Source: Chloroflexota bacterium (lineage in GTDB: Bacteria; Chloroflexota; UBA11872). Taken from it: a DNA stretch of 64,000 nucleotides. A model generated the notes under the pieces. That model searched no databases and was not told the DNA's origin. It saw only the letters and a list, made by a program, of their open reading frames with translations. This document shows positions 6,936 to 16,240 of this stretch, in pieces. The position numbers and the translations under genes are program-made. Positions within the stretch are counted from its first letter, which is position 1, and every line of letters starts with the position of its first letter. The DNA is taken from positions 1-64,000 of the forward strand of contig JAJECS010000006.1 of assembly GCA_022821905.1 (NCBI GenBank). The letters run 5' to 3'.

Positions 6936-7841
6936 CTAGACCAGAGCAGTGGCAAGCTGCCTAACGTTTGGCGCTTGCGCGGCGAGGTCTCGGACGAGTG
7001 TCAAACCCGCCGGGTGGGGAGGCTCGGAACGCCAGAGTCCGGCGGCGTCGGCGAGGGCGAGCAGCAGGGCGCCGGCCAGCAACGGCGAGTCTCCGTGTGG
7101 GCACGGAACGTCCCCATGGCCGGCAAGGAGGGCCTGCCCGGCGCGACCGGACGCTGGATCATGCGGCAGCATCGTGGCTTTACATAACGACCAGTCGGGG
7201 AAGTCAAGTCCAAAGGCTTCCAGGTCGACGAAAACGATCCCGTCGGCGCCAAGGATCAAGTTGGCCGGATTCAGATCGAGCGGCACCGTCCGCATGGGAG
7301 CGGCGGTAGTGAGGTCGGCGAACCGGCGGATTTTTTCGGCCGCCGCCGCCCACGCCGGGTCTCCAATCCGGACGACCAGCGAGTCGATCACCGAATCGGC
7401 GACTGCTGCGATTTCCGCCGTGCGCAGGCTGCGTGCCCGCTCGACGCGCGCGGGTCCGAGCGCGTCGGTCCATGCGTCAAGCGCGGCGAGCAAGGCGTTC
7501 CAGGCGATCGACACCTCCGCCCACGCGGGTCGGGCGACTTCTCCCCGCAACGCCTCTGCCAGAGTGGGGCCGTCAACCCATTCGCGAACAACGGTCCCCT
7601 TCGCGTCGTCCACCGCCAGCAGCTGCGGCACCGGCGCCCCGCGCGCGGCAAGGGCGGCGTAGGCGGCGCCCTCCGTGCGTGCCCGCTCGCCGGCTTGGGG
7701 TCCGTCGAACAGCTTGCAGGCCAGCGTTCGGGCACCGTCCCGCACCCGGTATGTCCCCCGCGCGATGTGTTCGATCCGCGACCTATCCGGGCGATGCACA
7801 CCCGCCGCACGTAACGCGGCGCTAATGCGCGAGTTGCTCAC
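6936..7841 (-). CDS. Kinase-like protein, APH/choline-kinase fold
   Basis: Protein-kinase-like fold of the aminoglycoside phosphotransferase/choline kinase superfamily, 301 residues. K43 in ACKLFDG and E57 fit the ATP-binding lysine and its partner; D189 and N194 in PLDLNPANLIL fit the catalytic loop, where the usual HxD histidine is replaced by PL; D206 in FVDLEAFG fits the metal-binding aspartate. The substrate is unknown, most likely a small metabolite. The start is GTG at 7841, overlapping the stop of the upstream DUF2344 gene by 4 bp (GTGA), so the genes are coupled. Confidence 0.75.
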   Translation of the reverse strand: MSNSRISAALRAAGVHRPDRSRIEHIARGTYRVRDGARTLACKLFDGPQAGERARTEGAAYAALAARGAPVPQLLAVDDAKGTVVREWVDGPTLAEALRGEVARPAWAEVSIAWNALLAALDAWTDALGPARVERARSLRTAEIAAVADSVIDSLVVRIGDPAWAAAAEKIRRFADLTTAAPMRTVPLDLNPANLILGADGIVFVDLEAFGLDFPDWSLCKATMLPHDPASGRAGQALLAGHGDVPCPHGDSPLLAGALLLALADAAGLWRSEPPHPAGLTLVRDLAAQAPNVRQLATALV

Positions 7842-8497
7842 TCGCGCAGCTCGGTCTCGATCTCGGTCCTGACGACGGCGCTGAATTCGACGCCCAGCGC
7901 CGACCCGAGATCGCGCGGCGTGACGATGGAGCCGTCGCGCAGGCTCAGGCGGGCGTGCAAATGTTGGTCCGGGCCAACCGCCAGGTCCATCACCCCGGGG
8001 CGAATGTCCCGCGGGCGCGAGGGCTTACCCTTTCGGTCATCGCGCTGGACGATGACGCTGTTGGCCGCAAGCAAATTCGCCACCCGGTCGGCCAGATCTT
8101 CGGGCGGATCTTGCAGTTGCAGGTCATAGATCGCCCAGGCCGTCGCAAACTTCCGGCGCGCGACTCGGCGGACCTCGCCCACGGCCAGCCCGTCGGCGGT
8201 TGCGGAGGACAGTCGCTCGCGGACCGAATCCGGCGGCACGTCCTCCCGCAGCGACAGCACCACGCACTCCCGGAGGCCCTCGGTACCAACGGCCAGCGGC
8301 GGGCCGAAGGTCAGCCGAGGCTTTGGGCGAAATCCGCGGCTATAGGCCAGGGGCAGACCGGCGCGGCGCGTGGCGCGCTCCCACGCCCGACGCACGTCGT
8401 GCAGCGACAGGTACCGCGCGTCGCCAGTCTTGGCGTAACGGAGGAGGTAGTGATGCTCGGCGGGTGGTTCCTGGTCCATGCAGCAGATTCGGGTCAC
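7838..8497 (-). CDS. TIGR03936/DUF2344 family protein
   Basis: 219 residues. It matches the small partner of a B12-binding radical SAM protein: opening LLRYAKTGDARYLSLHDVRRAWERA, then AYSRGFRPKPRLTFGPPLAVGTEG, both hallmarks of the family. In many bacteria the domain is fused to, or beside, the radical SAM protein and near ribosomal or RNase G genes; here the partner is absent and the neighbour is a kinase-like gene. GTG at 8497 is the longest start; ATG at 8479 fits the family N-terminus about as well. Function is unproven, possibly tRNA or ribosome modification. Confidence 0.8.
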   Translation of the reverse strand: MTRICCMDQEPPAEHHYLLRYAKTGDARYLSLHDVRRAWERATRRAGLPLAYSRGFRPKPRLTFGPPLAVGTEGLRECVVLSLREDVPPDSVRERLSSATADGLAVGEVRRVARRKFATAWAIYDLQLQDPPEDLADRVANLLAANSVIVQRDDRKGKPSRPRDIRPGVMDLAVGPDQHLHARLSLRDGSIVTPRDLGSALGVEFSAVVRTEIETELRE

Positions 8498-8565
8498 GCG
8501 CGGCCGCTCGCGCGTGCCGTGCCTTGTAGCATAGGCGCGCCGAGTGACGCCGAGCGTGCGGGCCA

Positions 8566-9090
8566 GTGAACGAACCGGTTCTGCTTCTCAATCAAAACTA
8601 CGAGCCGCTCAATGTCTGCCGCACGCGCCGCGCCATCGTGTTGCTCAGCAAAGGCAAGGCCGAGTTGCTGGAAAACGGGCGCGCCCCGATTTACAGCGTG
8701 CGCCAGCTCTACCCGCGGCCGTCGGTGATTCGCATGCTCTATCACGTCCGCCGTCCCCGCCCGACGGTGAGGCTCAGCCGACGCGAGGTGTTCGTGCGCG
8801 ACCGATATCGCTGTCAATACTGTGCCGAGATGACCATCGAGCCGACCGTGGACCACGTGGTGCCGCGCCGGACAGGCGGACGGCGCCGCTGGGAGAACCT
8901 GGTGACCGCGTGCCGTCGCTGCAACCTGCGCAAGGCCGGACGCACACCGCGCGAGGCGGGCATGCGCCTGCTGCGCCAGCCGCGACGCCCCAAATCGGCC
9001 ATCGCCCACCTGGTCTGGCACGTCGCCGGAGGCAGCGTCGACCCCACCTGGCAGCCCTACCTGCCCCAGTTGGAGTCGGCCGCCGGCTGA
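8566..9090 (+). CDS. HNH endonuclease family protein
   Basis: 174 residues. The N-terminal half (LLLNQNYEPLNVCRTRRAIVLLSKGKAE) is the conserved leader of a widespread chromosomal HNH family. The nuclease domain follows: a zinc ribbon from C83/C86 and C116/C119, the catalytic histidine in DHVVPR (H97), N111 and the CxxCN end. These housekeeping HNH proteins are found in most Actinobacteria and Chloroflexota with unknown role. The start is GTG at 8566; the gene is divergent from the DUF2344 gene, 68 bp apart, so both promoters lie in that gap. Confidence 0.87.
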   Translation: MNEPVLLLNQNYEPLNVCRTRRAIVLLSKGKAELLENGRAPIYSVRQLYPRPSVIRMLYHVRRPRPTVRLSRREVFVRDRYRCQYCAEMTIEPTVDHVVPRRTGGRRRWENLVTACRRCNLRKAGRTPREAGMRLLRQPRRPKSAIAHLVWHVAGGSVDPTWQPYLPQLESAAG

Positions 9091-9114
9091 CCCTCAGGTT
9101 GCGGGCAACGGGGC

Positions 9115-11406
9115 TTAGCTGCCTCCGTGCTCGCGCAGCAGATTCAGCGCCGACCCCGCCCAGAGCCATTCGATCTGGTCGTCCGTCAGGGTGTGGTCGA
9201 GTTGGACGTGATCCTGTGAGCCGTCCGCATGGTCGATGCGTGCCGAGATTGGCCGACCTGGGGCCAGTCGATCAATGTCCTCGAGGCTCACCCGGTCGTC
9301 GGCCTGAATGCGGTCGTAGTCGGCGGGATTCGCGAAGGTCAGCGGCAAGATGCCTTGCTTCTTGAGATTCGTCTCGTGGATGCGGGCGAAGCTGCGCACC
9401 ACCACGGCGCCCGCGCCCAGGAGGCGCGGCGACATGGCTGCGTGCTCGCGGCTGCTGCCCTCGCCGTAGTTCGAGTCGCCCACGGCCACCCAGGTCAGCC
9501 CCGCGGCGGCATAGGCCTTGGCAATCTCAGCCAGCGGCGCCTCGGCAGCCCCGGTGAGCCCATTTCGTCCGGCGCCCGGAGTGTCCGCAAAGGCGTTGTT
9601 GGCCCCGGTAAACATGTTGTCGCTGATGCGAGTGAGGTGCCCCCGGTAACGCAGCCAGGGTCCTGCCGGCGAGATGGCGTCGGTGGTGCACTGCCCCACG
9701 GCTCGGAGCAACACCGGCATGGACTGGAACTGCTCCGCCGACCGCGCTTCGAACGGCGTCAGCCGTTCCAGCCGCTCGCTGTCCGCGGCGATCGATACCT
9801 CGACCTCGGCGGCGTCCGTTGGGGGCGGCACATAGCCGAAGCGCCGGCCCGTAAACCCATCGGCCGGCACGTCGGGCGCCGGCTCGGGCGGGTCGAGGCG
9901 CAGTCCGTTGCCGTCGAGCGAGTCGGTCAGCGGATTGAATGACAGACGTCCGCTGAGCGCAAACGCCACCGTGAGCTCGGGACTGGTGATGAACGCCTGA
10001 GTGTTTGGGCTGCCGTCGTTGCGCCGGGGGAAGTTGCGATTGAAGGAGGTGACGATGGAGTTGGTGGCCAGCGCCTTGCCGCCCGCGGCATCCGGCTCGA
10101 TGTCCTCGCGGCGCCATTGGCCGATGCAGGGGCCACAGGCGTTGGCGAGGACGCTGCCGCCAATGGCCTCCAAATCGGCCAGCTGGCCGTCACGCTCGAT
10201 CGTGGCCCGCACCATCTCGGATCCCGGCGTGACGAGGAACGGCACGGAGGCCCGCAGCCCGGCGGCCGACGCCTGCCGGGCCACGTCGGCGGCGCGCGTG
10301 ATGTCTTCGTACGAGGAATTGGTGCAGCTGCCCAGCAAGGCGGCCGAGATCTGCTCGGCGAAGCCCTCGGACTCCACTTCCGCGCCCAGCGCCGACACCG
10401 GGCGGGCGCGGTCGGGTCGGTGCGGCCCCACGACATGCGGCTCGAGCTCGGACAAGTCGATTTCCACGACCTGCTCGTAGAAGGACCCAGGATCGCGCTC
10501 GACCTCGGCGTCGGCGCGGAGCAGGTCCCGATTCGCGTCGGCCAGGTCGGCCAGCTCGGCGCGTTCGGTGGCACGCAGATACGTGGCCATGCGCTCGTCG
10601 TAGGCGAACACGGATGTGGTGGCGCCCAGCTCGGCGCCCATGTTGGTGATGGTGCCCTTGCCGGTGCAGGCGAGTGCCCGAGTGCCGGGTCCGAAATACT
10701 CAATGATCCGGTTCGTGCCGCCGCTCGTGGTGAGGATGCCCGCGAGCTTCAGGATCACGTCCTTGGGCGCGGTCCAACCGTTCAGCTCGCCGGTGAGCCG
10801 CACGCCGACGATGTGCGGTTGCAGGGTCTCCCACGGCAGATCGACCATCACGTCGACGGCGTCCGCGCCGCCCACGCCGATTGCCAGCATTCCCAGTCCG
10901 CCGGCGTTGGGCGTGTGCGAATCGGTGCCGATGATCAGCCCGCCCGGAAACGCATAGTTCTCCAGGATGACTTGGTGAATGATTCCCGATCCCGGGGCCC
11001 AGAATCCGATGCCGTATCGTGCACTGACCGATTTAAGGAAGGCGTAGACCTCGTTGTTCTCGAGCAACGCCGTTTGAAGATCAGCGCTGGCGCCCACGTG
11101 CGCCCGGATCAGATGGTCGCAATGCACCGTCGTCGGCACCGCCACCGCGTCCCGACCCGCGAGCATGAACTGCAGCAGGGCCATCTGCGCGGTCGCGTCC
11201 TGCATCGCCACGCGGTCGGGGCGAATCTGCAAGTAGCTTTCCAGCGGCGTCAGGTCCTGGGTCGACGGGTCGTCCAGGTGGCCGAAGAGCAGCTTCTCGG
11301 CCAGCGTGAGCGGGCGGTCGTGTCGTTCGCGGATCTTGGCGAGGCGCGCGCGCATCCGCGCGTACGATTCCGCGACCAGCGCAGGGGTCGACTCGATCAC
11401 CGTCAC
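9115..11406 (-). CDS. acn: Aconitate hydratase
   Basis: Converts citrate to isocitrate through cis-aconitate in the TCA cycle; cytoplasmic 4Fe-4S enzyme. 763 residues, the length of the mitochondrial-type aconitase rather than the about 890-residue AcnA. Cluster ligands are C361 in GSCTNSSYED and C424/C427 in ANACGPCIGQW. H97/H103, the TDSHTPNAGG loop (161-170) and the GTGSSR-like GEGSSREHAA loop in the swivelling C-terminal domain are intact. The start is GTG at 11406 with AGGAG 8 nt upstream. Single gene, divergent from the prenyltransferase gene. Confidence 0.95.
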   Translation of the reverse strand: MTVIESTPALVAESYARMRARLAKIRERHDRPLTLAEKLLFGHLDDPSTQDLTPLESYLQIRPDRVAMQDATAQMALLQFMLAGRDAVAVPTTVHCDHLIRAHVGASADLQTALLENNEVYAFLKSVSARYGIGFWAPGSGIIHQVILENYAFPGGLIIGTDSHTPNAGGLGMLAIGVGGADAVDVMVDLPWETLQPHIVGVRLTGELNGWTAPKDVILKLAGILTTSGGTNRIIEYFGPGTRALACTGKGTITNMGAELGATTSVFAYDERMATYLRATERAELADLADANRDLLRADAEVERDPGSFYEQVVEIDLSELEPHVVGPHRPDRARPVSALGAEVESEGFAEQISAALLGSCTNSSYEDITRAADVARQASAAGLRASVPFLVTPGSEMVRATIERDGQLADLEAIGGSVLANACGPCIGQWRREDIEPDAAGGKALATNSIVTSFNRNFPRRNDGSPNTQAFITSPELTVAFALSGRLSFNPLTDSLDGNGLRLDPPEPAPDVPADGFTGRRFGYVPPPTDAAEVEVSIAADSERLERLTPFEARSAEQFQSMPVLLRAVGQCTTDAISPAGPWLRYRGHLTRISDNMFTGANNAFADTPGAGRNGLTGAAEAPLAEIAKAYAAAGLTWVAVGDSNYGEGSSREHAAMSPRLLGAGAVVVRSFARIHETNLKKQGILPLTFANPADYDRIQADDRVSLEDIDRLAPGRPISARIDHADGSQDHVQLDHTLTDDQIEWLWAGSALNLLREHGGS

Positions 11407-11519
11407 AGGGTTCTCCTCTCGGCGCCCGTCCGGCCGGTAGCGGTGGTCGCCCGAATCCTATCCTTACCCAACTATCGCGCATTTGCGCGTGGTCGCGGGA
11501 ACGAGGCCCTCAGGGTTCC

Positions 11520-12428
11520 ATGATCCAGCAACTCGCCGCGCTGGTGACGACCGCCCGGCCGGCCCAGTGGCTGAAAAACGTCGTCGTGCTGGCGCCGCTC
11601 GTCTTCGCGCAGCGGCTCACCGAGGGCGGCGACGTGCTCCGCGCCGTGGCCATGTTCGCCATCTTCTGCGCGCTGGCCTCCGGCGTGTATTTCATCAACG
11701 ACGCGGTCGATGCCGAACGCGACCGCCGCAACCCCCACAAGGCACGCCGGCCGGTGGCCGCGGGACGGCTGAGCCGTGCCACGGCGGTAGTCGCCGGTGC
11801 CCTATTGGGGGCGCTCGCCGTGGGGTTGTCCGCCCTGCTCGGCACGGGCGTGGTGGTCGTCCTCGGCAGCTATTTCGCGCTCAACGTGGCCTACAGCCTG
11901 TGGCTCTCGCGGGTGGCGTTCCTGGACGGAATGGCCGTTGCCTCAGGGTTTGTCCTTCGCGCCATTGCCGGAGCGGTCGCCATTGCGGTTCCGTTTTCCG
12001 GCTGGCTCATCCTGTGCACGTTTCTCTTGACGCTCCTTATCTCACTGGGCAAGCGGCGTGCGGAATTGACGCAGGCGAACGCGCAGGCTCGGGGCCTCCG
12101 GCAAACCTGGAACGACGTGCCGCAGGAAGTCGTCGATGCCGTAATCGTCCTCGTGGGCGCGACGGTGGTCGTCTGCTACGCGATATACAGCCTGGCGCCG
12201 GAAACGGCGGCCCAGTTCGGCGGTCGAGGGCTCGTGTTCACGGTGCCGTTCGTGCTGTATGGCATCACGCGGTTCATGCTGCGCGCGTTCAGCGGCGAAG
12301 GCGTGTGGGACCCGACAACCGTGCTGCTGCGCGATCGCGGCGTCCAAGCTGCCGTAGTCGGCTGGCTCGCCGCTGCGGTGATCATCATCTATTGGGCCGG
12401 CCCGTGGCTCAGCGAGCTGGTCTCTTGA
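11520..12428 (+). CDS. UbiA-family prenyltransferase, decaprenyl-phosphate phosphoribosyltransferase-like
   Basis: Integral membrane prenyltransferase, 302 residues, about eight to nine hydrophobic helices. The first Asp-rich motif is NDAVDAERDRRNPHKARRP starting at N60; the NPxKxxRP tail and early PxQWxKN (14-20) are typical of the 5-phosphoribosyl-1-phosphate:decaprenyl-phosphate transferases (Rv3806c type), which make the lipid donor of arabinose or related sugars for cell envelope glycans. The second motif is near YSLWLSRVAFLDGM. The alternative is another UbiA-type transferase. The ATG at 11520 is preceded by AGGG. Confidence 0.85.
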   Translation: MIQQLAALVTTARPAQWLKNVVVLAPLVFAQRLTEGGDVLRAVAMFAIFCALASGVYFINDAVDAERDRRNPHKARRPVAAGRLSRATAVVAGALLGALAVGLSALLGTGVVVVLGSYFALNVAYSLWLSRVAFLDGMAVASGFVLRAIAGAVAIAVPFSGWLILCTFLLTLLISLGKRRAELTQANAQARGLRQTWNDVPQEVVDAVIVLVGATVVVCYAIYSLAPETAAQFGGRGLVFTVPFVLYGITRFMLRAFSGEGVWDPTTVLLRDRGVQAAVVGWLAAAVIIIYWAGPWLSELVS

Positions 12429-12585
12429 GCGGCGGATTCTGGCTCTCACGCCAATGACGCAGAGGCGGCGCGCTCCATCTCCGGTTACGCCGGTCGGCTG
12501 CCGGAATTCGCGACGCCGCTGGCAGCTCCGGCTTCGATTCGACGAGTCCGTGGGTAGAATGCCGCCCGCTACTGGCTCCTCCTAG

Positions 12586-12891
12586 ATGCCCGACCCGTCA
12601 CCACGCGACCGCGCCGAGGCCTACCGCCGCGCGACCGAGCGCGTGCGGGCGCGGCTGGGATTTGCGGGTCACGCGGCGGTATGGGCGGCCGTCGCCGTTC
12701 TGCTCCTGATCGTGAACATCATCGCGACCCCGGACTTCATCTGGTTCTTCTGGCCGGTGGCGTTCTGGCTGATCGCGCTGGCGCTGCACGGCTGGACGGT
12801 GTTCGGCCCCGGCCTGCCAGTGATCGAGCGCTGGCGCCAGCGAGAAGTCGCGCGTGAGCTCGAGCGCATGCGGCATCAGGGTGACGAGTGA
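12586..12891 (+). CDS. 2TM domain protein
   Basis: 101 residues. An Arg-rich N-terminus, two transmembrane helices (about 25-47 and 52-75), then a basic helical tail (RWRQREVARELERMR). This is the 2TM domain plan, found alone or on histidine kinases; function unknown. A -10-like TAGAAT lies at 12555-12560. Its stop overlaps the GTG of the DUF72 gene by 4 bp, so the genes form an operon. Confidence 0.75.
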   Translation: MPDPSPRDRAEAYRRATERVRARLGFAGHAAVWAAVAVLLLIVNIIATPDFIWFFWPVAFWLIALALHGWTVFGPGLPVIERWRQREVARELERMRHQGDE

Positions 12892-13772
12892 GCGCCACGC
12901 GCCGATTCGGCATTCGCGGCTGGCAGCGGCTGGAGGACTTCTATCCACCCCGCGTAAAGCCGGCGGAAATGCTGGGCCACTACGCGGCGGTGGCCGACGT
13001 CGTGGAGACGCCCAACACGTTCAACGGCATCCCCAAACCGGAGCGGCTGGCCGAGTGGGCCGAACAGGCGCCGGATGACTTTCGCTTCGATGTCGTCGCC
13101 TTCGGCGGCCTCACGCTGCATCAACGGCGGCCTGGCGACACGGGACCCATCGGACGGCGGTCGTGGCAGAAGGTTTCAGTCATCCCGCCCGACGTGCTAT
13201 TCGATGACTTTGCCCAGGCCCTCGCGCCTCTGGCGGATGCCGGCAAGCTCGGCTGCGTGGTGCTGCAGTTTCCGTCGTGGTTCGGTGCCGGCGACGAGGC
13301 CCGGGAATACCTGGGGCACGTTAGCGGACTTCTCCCCGAGCTGCCCCTGGCCGCCGAGTTTCGGCATCCGAGTTGGGACGTGCCCAGCCAACAAGACGCG
13401 ACCCTGGAGTGTCTGATCGACCTGGAAATGGCGCTCGTCGTGGCCGACTTCCCGCCCGATCGACCCGAGGCCGGACCGCCCACCGTCGCCGTCACCACGG
13501 ATGGGCTCAGCGTCGTGCGGCTCCATGGCCGCGACGGCGACGCCTGGCCGCGCACCGAGGCGAATCCCGTCGAGTCAATGGCGCACGCCTACTCCGACGC
13601 GGAGCTGGCGCCGTGGGTGGCGCGGGTGCGTGAGCTTTCCGAAGAGGCATCCGAAGTCCACGTTCTCGTGGGCACGACGCCATACGGGGAGGCCCTCGAC
13701 GCCGCCAACCGCCTGAAGTCGGCCATTGCCGAGGCCGAAGAGGCCGAGGCGCGCTGGGGCTACGTGCCGTAG
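12888..13772 (+). CDS. DUF72 (YecE-like) TIM-barrel protein
   Basis: 294 residues. Matches the DUF72/YecE family: FGIRGWQRLEDFYPPRVKPAEMLGHYA near the start, ETPNTFNGIPKPERLAEWAEQAP, and AEFRHPSW in the second half. The fold is a TIM barrel; function is unproven. The usual family opening is IGTSGW, here replaced by FGIRGW. The start is GTG at 12888, inside the ATG-less overlap with the 2TM gene. A hairpin repeat follows 26 bp after its stop. Confidence 0.85.
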   Translation: MSATRRFGIRGWQRLEDFYPPRVKPAEMLGHYAAVADVVETPNTFNGIPKPERLAEWAEQAPDDFRFDVVAFGGLTLHQRRPGDTGPIGRRSWQKVSVIPPDVLFDDFAQALAPLADAGKLGCVVLQFPSWFGAGDEAREYLGHVSGLLPELPLAAEFRHPSWDVPSQQDATLECLIDLEMALVVADFPPDRPEAGPPTVAVTTDGLSVVRLHGRDGDAWPRTEANPVESMAHAYSDAELAPWVARVRELSEEASEVHVLVGTTPYGEALDAANRLKSAIAEAEEAEARWGYVP

Positions 13773-13798
13773 GCAAGCTCTGATTGGGTCGGTGGGCC

Positions 13799-13856
13799 GC
13801 GCCCCCATCCGTTCGTCCTGAGCTTGTCGAAGGAGATGCCGAACGGATGGGGGCGC
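13799..13856. repeat. Palindromic REP-like element between convergent genes
   Basis: A perfect 17-bp inverted repeat (13799-13815 with 13840-13856) enclosing 24 nt that contain TCCTGAGCTTGTCGAAGGA, itself the core of a widespread dispersed bacterial repeat. It lies between the ends of the DUF72 and secF genes, so it can act as a two-way terminator. The arms carry CGCCCCCATCCGTTCG, probably the element's own sequence. Confidence 0.7.
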
Positions 13857-13892
13857 ATGTCGGCGAATGTCTCCCAATCGTTCAGAGTTCTC

Positions 13893-14834
13893 CTAGGTCG
13901 TCGAGGCTCGGCGCCAGGGGAACACCCGGCGCCAGATGCGCGGGATGTCGCGCTGCTCCCACGAAGCGACCAGGCAAGCCGCGTTGAATATCGACGAGTA
14001 CGTCCCAATGGCGAAGCCGAGGGAAAGCGCCAGGACAAAGTCGCGAATCGTCGGCCCGCCCAGGAGCAGCAGGGCGAGCAGCACCAGCAACGCGGTGAAC
14101 GAGGTATTGAGCGATCGCGTCAGGCTCTGGTTGGCGCTGTGGTTGATGATGTCGGCGATGCCGGGTCGCTCGTCGTCGTCGAGATGCACGTAGTCACGGC
14201 TCGTCTCGCGGATGCGGTCGAAGACGACGATGGAGTCGTTGACCGAAAACCCGATCACCGTGAGCAGGGCGGTCACGAACAGCGCGTCGATCTGCACATT
14301 GAGCGCGTGGCCCAGGATCGCGAACACGCCAATGACGAACAGCGCGTCATGCAGCAGCGCCACGATTGCCGCCACGCCATAGCGGACTGAATGCTGCATG
14401 CCGCGAAATGCCCACGTGACGTAGAGCAGAATTAGCCCCGAGGCCACGGCCACCGCGATGATGGCGGCGCGGGTGAGCTCTTCCCCCACGACCGGGCCGA
14501 TGGCTGAGAACCCAAGCTCCTCGACCGGCCCGGTGGCGTCGCCCAGGCCGGTGAGCAGGTCGTCCTTTTCGTCGACGTCGATGGCGCGCACGCGGAGCAG
14601 GGCGTCGCTCTCGCCCGCCATCTGGACCACGGCTTCGGGGAAGCCCGCGCCCTGCGCGGCCGACGTGACAGCCTCTTGCGTCGTGTCCGCCGCGACGCGC
14701 ACCTGCAGCAGCGTGCCGCCGGTGAAGTCGATGCCGGGTTTCAGGCCGCCGGTCAGCAGCGCCGCGATGCCCGGTGCGAGCAGCACGGTGGACACCAGGT
14801 ACCACCAGCCGCGGCGGCCGACGATGTCGAACAT
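13893..14834 (-). CDS. secF: Protein translocase subunit SecF
   Basis: Sec accessory membrane protein, 313 residues, six transmembrane helices with a periplasmic domain after the first. The family signature GIDFTGGTLLQVRV lies at about 33-46, and the membrane half has GFSVNDSIVVFDRIRE, the motif involved in proton-driven pulling of secreted proteins. It starts at ATG 14834, sharing one base with the secD stop (TGATG), so secD-secF are translationally coupled. The terminal basic tail (RIWRRVFPWRR) is cytoplasmic. Confidence 0.95.
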   Translation of the reverse strand: MFDIVGRRGWWYLVSTVLLAPGIAALLTGGLKPGIDFTGGTLLQVRVAADTTQEAVTSAAQGAGFPEAVVQMAGESDALLRVRAIDVDEKDDLLTGLGDATGPVEELGFSAIGPVVGEELTRAAIIAVAVASGLILLYVTWAFRGMQHSVRYGVAAIVALLHDALFVIGVFAILGHALNVQIDALFVTALLTVIGFSVNDSIVVFDRIRETSRDYVHLDDDERPGIADIINHSANQSLTRSLNTSFTALLVLLALLLLGGPTIRDFVLALSLGFAIGTYSSIFNAACLVASWEQRDIPRIWRRVFPWRRASTT

Positions 14835-16189
14835 CAGGCCGCGCCTTCCTCGGGCGTGGACCGCGCGCCAAACCAGCGCGGCTGGTCAACGCCCGGGACG
14901 AGCACCGCCAGCCGCAGCAGCGTGCGGCTGATGGTGATGGCCGAAAACATGCTCACCGCCACGCCGATCGCCAGCGTCAGCGCGAATCCCCGCACGCCGC
15001 CGCTGCCGAAGCCGAAGAGCACCGCGCAGATGAGCAGCGTGGAAACGTTCGAGTCCCGGATGGAGGGCCAGGCGCGGTTGAATCCCGCTTCGATGGCCCG
15101 TCGCACCGCGCGACCGCGGCGCACCTCTTCTCGCGTGCGCTCGAAGATCAGGATGTTCGCGTCAACGGCCACGCCGAGCGACAGGATCACGCCCGCCACA
15201 CCCGCCAGGGTGAGGGTGACCGGCACGAGCTTGAAGATGGCGAAGACGAGCATCACGTAGGCCACGAGCGCCAGCGCCGCCACGACGCCCGCGGCCCGGT
15301 AGTAGGCCACCATGAACGCCAGCACGAGCACGGCGCCCACGATGCCGGCGCGCACCGAGAGCGCCAGCGATTCCTCGCCCAGCGTCGGACGCACGGTCAG
15401 GTTCTGCACCACCTTGAGCGGCACCGGAAGGGCGCCGTATTGCAGCTGGATGGCCACCCGGCGCGCCTCGTCCGGCGTGAACGTGCCGCGGATGACGCCC
15501 TCGTCCCGGATCGGCGCTTCGATAACGGCTGAGTTGATGACGATGTCGTCCACCGTGATGGTGAGCCATTGGCCCAGGTGCGTGCTGGTGTGCCTCTCGA
15601 AGTGCTCGCCGGAGGAGGGCTTGAGCTCGAACGCGATCATGGACGCGCCGAGCTGATCGAACTCGACGCGCGCCGACTGGAGGTCCGCCCCGCGCAGCAC
15701 GACGTCTTCCGGATCGGCCATGAAGACCTCGTCGTCCGGGTAGGGCCGCGAACCGGTGTCGACGATCAGGAGCTCTCCGGTTTCGCGGAAGAGCGCGATC
15801 GCGTCGTCGAGGGGATCCGCGCACTCCTCGGCCGCCGGATCGCAGTCCGGGTCCGGACCGCCAAGGCCGGGAAGCTCCACGATCAGTCGGGTGTCGCCCT
15901 CGATCTGGATGACTGGCTCGGCGACGCCGAGCGCGTTGACGCGGTTCTCGATGATCTGCCGCACGGCCTCCATGGCATCCGCGTCAACCTCCTGGTCGGG
16001 CGCGGGGTCCGCCTCGAATCGCACGTGCAATCCGCCCTGGAGATCCAGTCCCTGCCGAAACTCCAGATCGGAAAAATCGCGCGTGCCGACCTGCACCGGG
16101 AAGCCGGGAGAGTTCGGAACCACGATGTAGAGCGCCAGCGCGAAGACGACCGTGATGAGCGCCAATATCGAGAGGTGACGGCGGCGCAC
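14834..16189 (-). CDS. secD: Protein translocase subunit SecD
   Basis: Partner of SecF in the SecDF complex, which uses the proton gradient to complete export through SecYEG. 451 residues: one N-terminal helix (about 7-25), the periplasmic P1 domain with GLDLQGGLHVRFE, a variable head region, and five C-terminal helices including LGVAVDANILIFERTREE. The start is GTG at 16189. The DPAAEECADPLDDA segment near 125-140 is an acidic insert. Co-transcribed with secF. Confidence 0.95.
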   Translation of the reverse strand: MRRRHLSILALITVVFALALYIVVPNSPGFPVQVGTRDFSDLEFRQGLDLQGGLHVRFEADPAPDQEVDADAMEAVRQIIENRVNALGVAEPVIQIEGDTRLIVELPGLGGPDPDCDPAAEECADPLDDAIALFRETGELLIVDTGSRPYPDDEVFMADPEDVVLRGADLQSARVEFDQLGASMIAFELKPSSGEHFERHTSTHLGQWLTITVDDIVINSAVIEAPIRDEGVIRGTFTPDEARRVAIQLQYGALPVPLKVVQNLTVRPTLGEESLALSVRAGIVGAVLVLAFMVAYYRAAGVVAALALVAYVMLVFAIFKLVPVTLTLAGVAGVILSLGVAVDANILIFERTREEVRRGRAVRRAIEAGFNRAWPSIRDSNVSTLLICAVLFGFGSGGVRGFALTLAIGVAVSMFSAITISRTLLRLAVLVPGVDQPRWFGARSTPEEGAA

Positions 16190-16240
16190 GTCAGCGACTC
16201 GGGGCGTAGGTTCGGGGCATGGCGTTGATGATACGCGGCG

